Shown here in pieces: positions 1 to 6,192 of a stretch of DNA of 8,112 nt (the stretch's first letter is position 1; the number at the start of each line of letters is the position of its first letter). The position numbers and the translations under genes were made by a program. The stretch is from Synergistaceae bacterium. GTDB taxonomy: Bacteria; Synergistota; Synergistia; Synergistales; Synergistaceae. Under the pieces are notes generated by a model, which was given only the letters and a program-made list of their open reading frames with translations, did not search any database and was not told the DNA's origin. Where the stretch lies: positions 1 through 8,112 of the forward strand of contig JAISQP010000117.1 of assembly GCA_031274115.1 (NCBI GenBank). The letters run 5' to 3'.

Positions 1-1325
1 GGTCCGGCTACGCGGTGGCCCTCGTTTCGGGGGGCGACCCGGGGCTCTTTGGTCTCGCGCCGCTCGCCCTCTCCATGGCCGGTGACCTCAAGGTCAAGGT
101 ACTGCCGGGAATAACCGCCGCTCAGGCCGCCGCCAAAGCGATCGGCGCCCCGTATTCGAACGGCATTGCGCTTCTTTCGCTCTCCGACTACCTCCAGCCT
201 TGGGACGCGGTCGTCCGGGCCATGGAAGGGGCCGAGTCCGGCGACATAACCGTGGCCCTCTACAACCCTGTCAAACGCGACCTTCCGGACAAACTCGCGG
301 ATGTGCGCAGAATTTTTTCAAAACGGCGTCTCGTCCTCGTGCGCGACGCGGGAAGGGATGACGAATCCGTGCGGGAGCTGCCCGTATCCGAACTCGACCA
401 GAACGCGATCGACATGAGGACATTGATGATCTTCCTCTCCCCCGCCGTTCGGGAGACACAATCACCGGACGGAAGGAAAATATGGCTCGAGACGAGAGGC
501 TACGGAGCTGAGATCGATGCCGTGACGACGCCGAACCTTGGGCAGTTCCTCGTCTTGGGAGGAACCAGCGAGGGAAGGCTCGTGGCGTCGAAATTGCTGG
601 AGACCGGCTTCAGTGTCACGGTCTCCGTGGCCAGAGACGCTGGTCTCGCCACGGTCCCTGACGGCGCCGCTTCACTGGTTGGCGCTCGGGACGCGGAAGG
701 ATGGATTTCCGTTCTCGCGGCCAACTCCTCCGAATTGTACGGGGTTATTGACGCGACCCATCCCTTTGCATCCGGAGCGACGGAGGCGATAAAGGCCGCC
801 TGCGACGTTTCCGGAACGCCCCTTTGCAGGTTTGAGAGGCCGGAGTCTGTAGTGGAAGGCTCAATAGACGTTCAGAGCCCTGAGGAAGCCGTTTCGAAGG
901 CCATTGAACTGACAGGCGCGGAGGATGTGGTGTTCCTTTCCATAGGAGTCAACCTGATTCCTCGTGTCCTGCCGGCCTTGAGAAGCGCCGGACGGGGAGT
1001 TTTGGCCCGAATGCTGCCCACTGTAGATAGCATGAGGGCGGCGGAGCGCGCGGGTCTGGAGCCATGCGAGATAATAGCCTCCTGGGGGCCCGGCGGCGCT
1101 GACCTCAACGAGGCTCTTTGCGTCGACCGCGCCGTGAAATGCGTGATAAGCAAGGAGTCAGGCGAGGCCGGAGGAGTGCAGTCGAAAGCCCTCGCCGCTC
1201 AAAAACTGGGTTTGCCGCTCATTCTTATCAGGCGTCCGAGCGAGCCGGAGGGTTTAAATAGAACGGACGACCCGAACGCTCTTTTGGAGTGGTGCGGTGA
1301 ACTTGCTATCCGGCGTGGTCTTTAA
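1..1325 (+). CDS. cobJ-cobK: Fused (cobalt-)precorrin-3B C17-methyltransferase / precorrin-6A reductase, 5' end outside the window
   Basis: This is a bifunctional corrin-ring enzyme. The first domain (bases 1 to about 540) matches the CobJ/CbiH family, which methylates C17 and contracts the ring using SAM. Visible motifs are SGGDPGLFG (family usually SSGDPG-I/V-YG), PGITAAQAAA, GAP, SLSDYLQPW and ALYNP. The second domain (about 546 to 1325) is CobK/CbiJ, the NAD(P)H-dependent precorrin-6A reductase. It shows FLVLGGTSEG at the start, DATHPFA in the middle, and KESGEAGG followed by AAQKLGLPLILIRRP near the end. The frame is open to the window edge, and the first motif normally lies about 75 residues into CobJ, so the true start is upstream; the GTG at 15 is an internal valine. 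The usual His-Asp pair after GAP is replaced by Ser-Asn-Gly here. The aerobic or anaerobic version cannot be told from this protein alone, but the precorrin-2 dehydrogenase downstream favours the cobalt-early CbiH/CbiJ role. The family calls are firm. Confidence 0.93.
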   Translation, partial: SGYAVALVSGGDPGLFGLAPLALSMAGDLKVKVLPGITAAQAAAKAIGAPYSNGIALLSLSDYLQPWDAVVRAMEGAESGDITVALYNPVKRDLPDKLADVRRIFSKRRLVLVRDAGRDDESVRELPVSELDQNAIDMRTLMIFLSPAVRETQSPDGRKIWLETRGYGAEIDAVTTPNLGQFLVLGGTSEGRLVASKLLETGFSVTVSVARDAGLATVPDGAASLVGARDAEGWISVLAANSSELYGVIDATHPFASGATEAIKAACDVSGTPLCRFERPESVVEGSIDVQSPEEAVSKAIELTGAEDVVFLSIGVNLIPRVLPALRSAGRGVLARMLPTVDSMRAAERAGLEPCEIIASWGPGGADLNEALCVDRAVKCVISKESGEAGGVQSKALAAQKLGLPLILIRRPSEPEGLNRTDDPNALLEWCGELAIRRGL

Positions 1326-1333
1326 CGAGATCC

Positions 1334-1370
1334 AAAAGTCTCTCGCCAAAAGAGGCCTTTTAGTTTTTTT
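1334..1370 (+). terminator. Possible intrinsic terminator between cobJ-cobK and cobI
   Basis: An AAAAG arm (1334-1338) can pair with CTTTT (1357-1361), and an inner CTCT (1340-1343) with AGAG (1351-1354). The structure is followed by AG and seven T residues (1364-1370). A smaller alternative hairpin pairs AAAAG at 1348-1352 with CTTTT at 1357-1361. The stem is AT-rich with an internal mismatch, so termination may be only partial. It sits 9 bases after the cobK stop codon and just upstream of the cobI ribosome binding site. Confidence 0.5.
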
Positions 1371-1375
1371 GAAAT

Positions 1376-1379
1376 GGAG
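1376..1379 (+). promoter_or_regulatory. Ribosome binding site GGAG deciding the TTG start of cobI
   Basis: GGAG lies 8 bases before the TTG at 1388. The nearby ATG at 1383 is in another frame and runs into a stop after one codon, so TTG is the best start. The protein then begins MILYGVGVGPGDP, which is where CobI homologues normally begin. Confidence 0.65.
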
Positions 1380-1387
1380 TTGATGTC

Positions 1388-2089
1388 TTGATATTGTACG
1401 GAGTAGGTGTGGGGCCAGGGGATCCGGATCTCGTGACAGTCGGCGCGCTTCGCGTTATCAGGGAGGCGGACGCGGTGTTCCTCCCCGTCTCGGGGCACGG
1501 ACGCGCAAGCGTGGCCGGGGACATATGCGCGAGCCTGTGCGCGGATCTGCGCACGACTCATGAGTTCTGGTTCCCCATGATTCAGGATGGAAAGCGGAGG
1601 GATGAGGAGATATCCCGCCAGCTCGAGGAACTGCGCCCGGTCTGGGAGGGAGCACGCAGCGTCGCTCTCCCGGTTATAGGCGATTCCGTTCTTTTCGCGA
1701 CCGCGTCGTATCTTTACTCTGTCTGGCGCGAAATCCACAGAGACATTGAACTCCGGCTTCTGCCGGGAATTTCGGCGCACTCTCTCGCCTCCGGCGTGGC
1801 GGGCGAATTCCTGGCGATGGGCGAGGAGCGTCTCGCTATACTGCCCGGCTCCGCTCCGCCGGAAAAACTGGCGGAGTCGATGAGCGCCGCGGACTGCGTG
1901 GCTCTATACAAACCGTCCGCTCTGGGCGACGCGTTGCCTGAACTGGTGAAGTCGACAGGCCCATGGGAAAAGGCCGTCAGGGTTCACCGCGCCGGACACC
2001 CCGAACAGAGCGTAGTTACCGGGGATGACGCCGTGTCTCCCACAGGGGACTATCTTTCGGTCCTGCTCCTCTGGAGAAACAGGCGGTAA
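1388..2089 (+). CDS. cobI: (Cobalt-)precorrin-2 C20-methyltransferase
   Basis: This 233-residue protein is of normal length for CobI/CbiL. The enzyme transfers a methyl group from SAM to C20 of precorrin-2 (or cobalt-precorrin-2 in the anaerobic route), the first step committing the tetrapyrrole to cobalamin rather than siroheme. It is a cytoplasmic member of the tetrapyrrole methylase superfamily. The N-terminal SAM motif GVGVGPGDPDLVT (residues 5-17) is intact. The central GDSVLFATASYLY (98-110) corresponds to the family's GDPxxYSTxxYL block, with Pro and Tyr-Ser replaced. PGISAHSLAS (from 126) is the second SAM-side loop. The start is a TTG with GGAG upstream. The stop is 10 bases before the following membrane protein gene, and a possible terminator separates it from cobJ-cobK, so cobI may begin its own transcription unit or be read at lower level from upstream. 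cbiL is the equivalent name if cobalt is inserted early. Confidence 0.92.
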   Translation: MILYGVGVGPGDPDLVTVGALRVIREADAVFLPVSGHGRASVAGDICASLCADLRTTHEFWFPMIQDGKRRDEEISRQLEELRPVWEGARSVALPVIGDSVLFATASYLYSVWREIHRDIELRLLPGISAHSLASGVAGEFLAMGEERLAILPGSAPPEKLAESMSAADCVALYKPSALGDALPELVKSTGPWEKAVRVHRAGHPEQSVVTGDDAVSPTGDYLSVLLLWRNRR

Positions 2090-2090
2090 C

Positions 2091-2097
2091 GGAGGGG
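2091..2097 (+). promoter_or_regulatory. Strong ribosome binding site GGAGGGG deciding the start at 2100
   Basis: GGAGGGG follows directly after the cobI stop codon and precedes the ATG at 2100 by 2 bases (about 6 from its GGAGG core centre). An earlier in-frame start at 2025 would lie within cobI, has no such site, and would add a non-conserved stretch. Confidence 0.55.
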
Positions 2098-2099
2098 AA

Positions 2100-3074
2100 A
2101 TGGAAGTCGTTCCGCTATCGTCGCCCCTCTTCTGGAGTTCACTGCTTCGCGCGGAGCTGTTTCTCACCGTGAACATCGCCGCGGGACTGTTGGCTGGCGA
2201 GGTCATTCTCAGTCTCGGCGTGGTGGACATGCTCTTTGCGCCCATCGTGCCGCTCCTATCGAGATGGGGGATACACAGGACGATAGCCGGCGCCATGCTC
2301 GTCGCGCTCGGCTCGTCCCGTTCTGGCGCGGCGCTGATATCCGCCTGTTTCGCGGATGGCGGGATTTCAAAGGCGGAGGCGACCTACGGAACGCTTGCGC
2401 TTGCCTTCCCCGGCTACCTCAGAAGATGGGTCGGGACGGCGACGATGGCCTTCGGAATCGCTGGGATATCCGGCCTGATTTACGCGCTGATACTGGTGCT
2501 GAGAAGCGCGATACGCTTTGCCTGGGTAATTTTCATGCTGAAAAAAAGCGGCCGCGTCTTTGCCTCGCAAACTCAGGGAGAGCGGAGACAGACAAACTCC
2601 GAGGACAGGGAAATGAGCCCTGGATCCAGGCGCAGACGTCTTTTCAAGACTCTTCTCCGTTCGCTCCCGTGGGCGTGGCTTTTCTTCGCGCTGACATACG
2701 CGGCGATGCCCTACGTGGAGCGGGCTTTCACGGATCACATCGCGAAGTGGGGGCTCCACGCCTTTCTTCCCCCGGAGGGATGGGCCGTTGCGGTGAGCGC
2801 TCTCGCTCACGTGATGGCCGCGCTGTCAGCGGCCAGGGCCGCTCTGTCGGCCGGAGAACTCGGCGTGGCTCAGGCCGTGCTGGCACTGCTGGTAGGCAAT
2901 ATGGTAGGTACAATAACGAGGACTATGAGACAGAACGTGGGCTACTGGATGGGGATATTCCCAAAGGAACTCGTTCCGGGTCTCCTGAGGTGGCATCTCG
3001 TTACGATGTTCTCGCTGGAAGTCGTCACGATTTTTATCGTGTGGGGCATATCGGGAGTGATTATGAATGGATAG
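2100..3074 (+). CDS. Polytopic membrane protein with two Gate (nucleoside recognition)-type halves, inside the corrin cluster
   Basis: This is a 324-residue integral membrane protein. Hydrophobic segments lie at about residues 18-50, 61-82, 97-145, 188-206, 228-250, 256-275 and 298-322. A highly charged, Arg/Lys-rich linker at about 148-186 divides two halves of similar layout. Each half has a WG-(I/L)-H element (56-59, 217-220), then a small-residue helix (GAMLVALGSSRSGAAL, 64-79; AHVMAALSAARAALSAGE, 236-253), then a helix ending near a Gly and aromatic or basic residues (YLRRWVGTATMAFGI; NVGYWMGIFPKE). This recalls the Gate domain (nucleoside recognition) membrane proteins, a fold also found in FeoB, but the family call is from memory and the name does not prove a nucleoside substrate. 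It lies 10 bases after cobI and 5 bases before the dehydrogenase-hemC gene, so it is very probably co-transcribed with them. A transport role for a metal ion, precursor or corrinoid is an inference from location only. Confidence 0.6.
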   Translation: MEVVPLSSPLFWSSLLRAELFLTVNIAAGLLAGEVILSLGVVDMLFAPIVPLLSRWGIHRTIAGAMLVALGSSRSGAALISACFADGGISKAEATYGTLALAFPGYLRRWVGTATMAFGIAGISGLIYALILVLRSAIRFAWVIFMLKKSGRVFASQTQGERRQTNSEDREMSPGSRRRRLFKTLLRSLPWAWLFFALTYAAMPYVERAFTDHIAKWGLHAFLPPEGWAVAVSALAHVMAALSAARAALSAGELGVAQAVLALLVGNMVGTITRTMRQNVGYWMGIFPKELVPGLLRWHLVTMFSLEVVTIFIVWGISGVIMNG

Positions 3075-3079
3075 GGATC

Positions 3080-4573
3080 ATGCGGGATAGTTTGGGCGGC
3101 CCATACAGACTGATAGTCTCCCTGAACCTCGACCGGCACGAAATTCTGGTCGTCGGCGGAGGGACGGTCGGAGAGCGTAAGACGGAAACCCTGCTCGCTT
3201 CCGGAGCGAATGTGAAGCTCATATCGCCGGACGTCACGAAGAAACTCAGAGATTTGGCCGAATCGGGCGAAATCGAGTGGGAGAGACGAACGGCGGCACG
3301 TGAGGACTTCAAGGGGCGAGGATTCGCGGTCCTCGCCCTGCCGAAAGAAACTCTCGACGACGCCGTCAATATGGCCCGCGAGGAGGGCTGTATAGTGGAC
3401 GCCTGCGCGGACGGCGACGCCGGGGACTTCGCCCTCTGCGCTCAATTCGAGATGGACGGCTGTTATGTAGGAATATCGAGCGGAGGAAGAAACCCGGCGA
3501 AGGCAGCCCTGCTCAAACGCGGAATTCTCAAAGCCGGAGGGAAACTTTCAAGCGAATTCGACGAGAGCGGCGCGAAGGGAAAGGCCGCTATCCACGAATA
3601 TCCGGTCTCATCAGCCGTGCCGGCGGCGTATCGGCCAAAGCTGACGCTGCTCACAAGAAACAGCCCTCTCGCCCTCGCGCAGGCCGGGGAGTGTGCGGAA
3701 GCACTTTCCTCCATCGGCGTAAACGTCGCCCGCAGGACGGTGACGAGCCACGGGGACCGGGACAGAAAAAAGGACTTAGTCGAGTTCGGAGGCTTCGGCG
3801 CGTTCGTGAAGGCGCTGGAGGAGGAGCTGCTAGCTGACAGGGGCGATCTTGCCGTGCACAGCCTGAAGGACATGCCGGTAAACCTCCCGGAGGGCTGCGT
3901 CATCGCGTCCGTCCTGCGGCGCGAAACAGCGTACGACGTCCTTATAACGCGCGACGGCGTCGGGCTGGCGGCACTTCCCTCCGACGCGATTGTCGGCACG
4001 TCGAGCCTAAGGCGCAGAGCCCAGGCGCGCAGCGTGCGGAGAGACCTCAAGTTCGTGACGTGCAGAGGAAACATTGAGACGCGGCTCTCGCGTCTGGAAA
4101 ACGGGGAGGTGGACGCTCTGATACTTGCGGAGGCCGGATTGAAGCGCCTTGGAATCGATATGAAGCGCGCGGTGAGACTGCCCTTCATAACGTCTGCCGG
4201 ACAGGGAGCGATAGCGATAGAAACCCTAGCCGGTTCACCGGCGAATGAAGCGGCAAGAGAGCTGAATCATTTCGAGACGTGGTGCGAGACTGTAGCGGAG
4301 AGGGAACTCCTCCGGCTGATGGGGCTCGGCTGCGCCTGCCCGATAGGGGTACAGGGAGAGATAATCGACGGGGTCATGGACCTAGCTGTCGCCCTCTACT
4401 CGACTGAACTGAGAGAAAATCCAGGTGACGAACGCGTGACGGTCGGCGTGAGCGGCGCCGTCGCTTCGGAGGAGGACGCGAAACTGCTCGCGTTCCGTCT
4501 CTGGGACGAGATGCGGGATCTCCCTCTGATGGAAGAACTGCTCTCCGCCGAAGGTTTCCAGAGATGGGCGTAA
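3080..4573 (+). CDS. hemC: Fused precorrin-2 dehydrogenase / hydroxymethylbilane synthase
   Basis: This 497-residue protein joins two enzymes. Residues 1 to about 165 are the NAD-dependent precorrin-2 dehydrogenase domain (CysG N-terminal, SirC/Met8 type), which makes sirohydrochlorin. It shows the dinucleotide motif VVGGGTVGERK (24-34) and an ISSGGRNPAKA loop. The helical C-terminal part of CysG/Met8 looks absent, so a chelatase function is doubtful. Residues about 187-497 are a full-length HemC (porphobilinogen deaminase). It has LTRNSPLALAQ, HSLKDMP (260-266, catalytic Asp264), GTSSLRRRAQ, and RGNIETRLSRL followed by ILAEAGLKRLG. The dipyrromethane-cofactor cysteine is Cys418 in GLGCACPIG, with an extra Cys420 two residues later. 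The ATG at 3080 fits the domain's natural beginning, though the Shine-Dalgarno (AGGGA, 3073-3077) is very close to it. The frame is open far upstream, but that part overlaps the membrane gene and resembles nothing. It overlaps the next gene by 10 bases, implying translational coupling. Confidence 0.93.
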   Translation: MRDSLGGPYRLIVSLNLDRHEILVVGGGTVGERKTETLLASGANVKLISPDVTKKLRDLAESGEIEWERRTAAREDFKGRGFAVLALPKETLDDAVNMAREEGCIVDACADGDAGDFALCAQFEMDGCYVGISSGGRNPAKAALLKRGILKAGGKLSSEFDESGAKGKAAIHEYPVSSAVPAAYRPKLTLLTRNSPLALAQAGECAEALSSIGVNVARRTVTSHGDRDRKKDLVEFGGFGAFVKALEEELLADRGDLAVHSLKDMPVNLPEGCVIASVLRRETAYDVLITRDGVGLAALPSDAIVGTSSLRRRAQARSVRRDLKFVTCRGNIETRLSRLENGEVDALILAEAGLKRLGIDMKRAVRLPFITSAGQGAIAIETLAGSPANEAARELNHFETWCETVAERELLRLMGLGCACPIGVQGEIIDGVMDLAVALYSTELRENPGDERVTVGVSGAVASEEDAKLLAFRLWDEMRDLPLMEELLSAEGFQRWA

Positions 4574-6036
4574 CGCTTGTAGGCGCCGGCTGCGGCTCTC
4601 CGAGACTTCTCACCGCCGCGGCAGCCGGCTGCATTTCAAAGGCCGATCACGTCGTATACGACAGACTGATACACCCCGATATCCTTCAGCTCGCCCCTCG
4701 AAGCTGTGCCTTTCATCAGGCAGGCAAGAAAGAGAGCAGGCACACTCTCCCGCAGGACGAGATAAACGGGCTTCTCATAAAGCTTGGCCGCCAGGGAGGA
4801 AACGTGGTCAGGCTCAAGGGGGGCGACCCGTTCGTCTTCGGCCGGGGGGGAGAGGAGGCGATCGCGCTCGAAGCGGCCGGAGTGGAGTGGAGCGCTATTC
4901 CAGGCGTAACCTCCGCGTTGGGGGGAGCGCTATGTTCCGGGCTGCCGCTCACTCACAGGGATGTATCGCCGCGGCTCTCTCTTTCCGCCGCTCACCGCAG
5001 GCACGATCTCACCGATAATGACGACGCGCTGGTTCGAAGGCTGGCTGAGGATGAGGGAACCGTAGCTCTGTACATGGGCGCGTCGGCCTTCGCCGATCTA
5101 TCGGATAGGCTTCTCGAAATGGGCAGACGCCCGGATACTCCTGTCGCTCTGATCGTCTGGGGAGGATGGGGAAGGGCGCGCCGCATCGACGGGGATCTCG
5201 CCGGAATGAGCGTGATGTCGCGGAGGGTCGGGCTTCCCTCCCCGGCGGTGATTTACGTGGGAGGAACGGCGGGCATGAAGCTCTCTCCCAAAAAAGGCCC
5301 GCTGGCTGGTATGCAGCTTGCGATCTGCCGCCCTTACCCGGAGTGCTGGGAGACAGGCAGGGCGCTGGAGGAGTTCGGCGCGGATTGTTACGGCCTTCCG
5401 CTGCTTGCCCTCGATCCGCTGCCGCATAAGGACGCGAAGGAGGTCTCAGACGCTCTTCGCGCCGCAGACTGGCTGGTTCTTTCGAGCCCTCGCGGCGCCG
5501 CGGAACTCAAGCGGGCCGTTCGGGACCTGAGAGGCATAAGAGGGCGCGTCGCCGCTATCGGCGAGGGAACGGCGAGCGCTCTCCGCGCGATCGGTGTCGA
5601 GCCCGATCTGGTCGCGGGGGGAACGAGCGAGAACCTTGCCGATTCCCTTCGAAAAGCTGTCAGGCCCGGCGAACTGGTGATTTTCGCCAGGAACGAACGG
5701 GCGTCTAACGCCGCTTTCGCCGCCGCGCGGGAAGCGGGCGCGCTAGTGCGCTCTCTATCCACGTACAGGATGACCCCCAGGGAGGTTCCCGGGCTCGACG
5801 TGATGCGCGAACAGTGGGAGTCGTGCGGTCTTGACGCCGTCGTGTTCGGAAGCGCCGCCCTTGCGGAGGAGTATAGCCGCGTAATCGGCATGCCTCCCGA
5901 CAGCGCGCGTCTCATCGCGTGGGGCGCCGCCTGCGCCGACGCGGCGGGCAAAATTTTCGGGAGAAAGATCGCGAAGCTCTCCACGCCCGATATCAGCGGC
6001 CTTGTGGAGACGCTCTCACACTTGAGCGACACTTGA
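4564..6036 (+). CDS. cobA-hemD: Fused uroporphyrinogen-III C-methyltransferase / uroporphyrinogen-III synthase
   Basis: This 490-residue fusion closes hydroxymethylbilane to uroporphyrinogen III (HemD, about 250-490) and methylates it at C2 and C7 with SAM to precorrin-2 (CobA/SUMT, about 1-245). The CobA part shows YDRL, a Gly-Lys-Lys-x-x-x-His region then QDEIN, and a perfect RLKGGDPFVFGRGGEE (83-98). IPGVTSALGGALCSGLPLTHR follows. Two usually conserved spots differ: the N-terminal loop is VGAGCGSP (6-13) instead of VGAGPGDP, and the VTGH-like block reads SAAH. The HemD half is weakly conserved, as is normal; it has LVLSSPRGA, VAAIGEGTASALRAIGVEPDLV, and VVFGSAALAEEY near the end. The ATG lies within the end of hemC (ATGGGCGTAA), with AAGG 9 bases upstream. 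Such CobA-HemD fusions are known in clostridia and related anaerobes. A hairpin overlaps its stop, so it probably ends the operon. Confidence 0.92.
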   Translation: MGVTLVGAGCGSPRLLTAAAAGCISKADHVVYDRLIHPDILQLAPRSCAFHQAGKKESRHTLPQDEINGLLIKLGRQGGNVVRLKGGDPFVFGRGGEEAIALEAAGVEWSAIPGVTSALGGALCSGLPLTHRDVSPRLSLSAAHRRHDLTDNDDALVRRLAEDEGTVALYMGASAFADLSDRLLEMGRRPDTPVALIVWGGWGRARRIDGDLAGMSVMSRRVGLPSPAVIYVGGTAGMKLSPKKGPLAGMQLAICRPYPECWETGRALEEFGADCYGLPLLALDPLPHKDAKEVSDALRAADWLVLSSPRGAAELKRAVRDLRGIRGRVAAIGEGTASALRAIGVEPDLVAGGTSENLADSLRKAVRPGELVIFARNERASNAAFAAAREAGALVRSLSTYRMTPREVPGLDVMREQWESCGLDAVVFGSAALAEEYSRVIGMPPDSARLIAWGAACADAAGKIFGRKIAKLSTPDISGLVETLSHLSDT

Positions 6037-6059
6037 TTTTCAAGCGTCACTTTCTCTTT
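6028..6059 (+). terminator. Hairpin overlapping the hemD stop codon, probable terminator
   Basis: Bases 6028-6036 (GACACTTGA, containing the TGA stop) pair with 6040-6048 (TCAAGCGTC) around a three-base TTT loop. That gives eight pairs with one A-C mismatch. A pyrimidine-rich TTTCTCTTT tract follows at 6051-6059. The T run is interrupted, so strength is uncertain, but position at the end of the tetrapyrrole cluster and a change of gene content downstream support it. Confidence 0.5.
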
Positions 6060-6070
6060 AAACAAATTCC

Positions 6071-6079
6071 TGCTATTAT
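6071..6079 (+). promoter_or_regulatory. Putative extended -10 promoter for the Fic gene
   Basis: TGC followed by TATTAT (6074-6079) matches the TGn-TATAAT extended -10 element with one change. The upstream -35 position at 17-base spacing (6051-6056, TTTCTC) is poor, which extended -10 promoters tolerate. Transcription would begin near 6086, leaving a leader of about 105 bases before the ATG at 6193. An alternative pair, TTGAAA (6087-6092) and TATGTT (6112-6117), has a long 19-base spacer. The leader contains a 5-base-pair GCAGG/CCTGC hairpin (6107-6124) of unknown meaning. Confidence 0.38.
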
Positions 6080-6179
6080 GGACGTATTGAAAGTGAAGAA
6101 TAGCGCGCAGGTATGTTTGCCTGCCATGGTCCGGGACATACGCTGAATCTCTGAAAAGTCCCGTCGGTCGGATAAGCTT

Positions 6180-6186
6180 GGAGGGA
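6180..6186 (+). promoter_or_regulatory. Ribosome binding site GGAGGGA deciding the Fic start
   Basis: GGAGGGA ends 6 bases before the ATG at 6193, an ideal distance. The in-frame TTG at 6178 overlaps this site and the TTG at 6187 directly abuts it, so both are unlikely starts. Confidence 0.7.
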
Positions 6187-6192
6187 TTGTGG

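Noticed and set aside
1326..1387. Cobalamin riboswitch ahead of cobI
   Set aside because: The gap is 62 bases, far too short for a B12 riboswitch, and no B12-box-like sequence was seen.
2264..3079. Long in-frame open extension upstream of the dehydrogenase-hemC start, opposite in character to the membrane protein read in another frame
   Set aside because: The extension overlaps the membrane protein gene completely, has a low-complexity Arg/Gly-rich sequence without family resemblance, and the dehydrogenase domain starts naturally at 3080.
3463..4188. Minus-strand open frame of 241 codons opposite hemC
   Set aside because: It lies wholly opposite conserved HemC motifs and its translation is Ser/Arg/Pro-rich with no domain.
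6107..6124. Small GCAGG/CCTGC inverted repeat in the Fic leader considered as an operator or riboswitch stem
   Set aside because: Five base pairs with an 8-base loop is within chance expectation, and no second copy or conserved riboswitch core was seen. It is mentioned only in the promoter entry.
6078..6146. 22-residue possible leader peptide before the Fic gene
   Set aside because: Its ATG falls inside the proposed -10 hexamer, so it would precede the transcription start. It has no ribosome binding site and no run of regulatory codons.
6037..6192. Small antitoxin gene partnered with the Fic protein
   Set aside because: No open frame with a ribosome site and an (S/T)xxxE(G/N) motif is found in this gap or in the 29 bases after the Fic gene.
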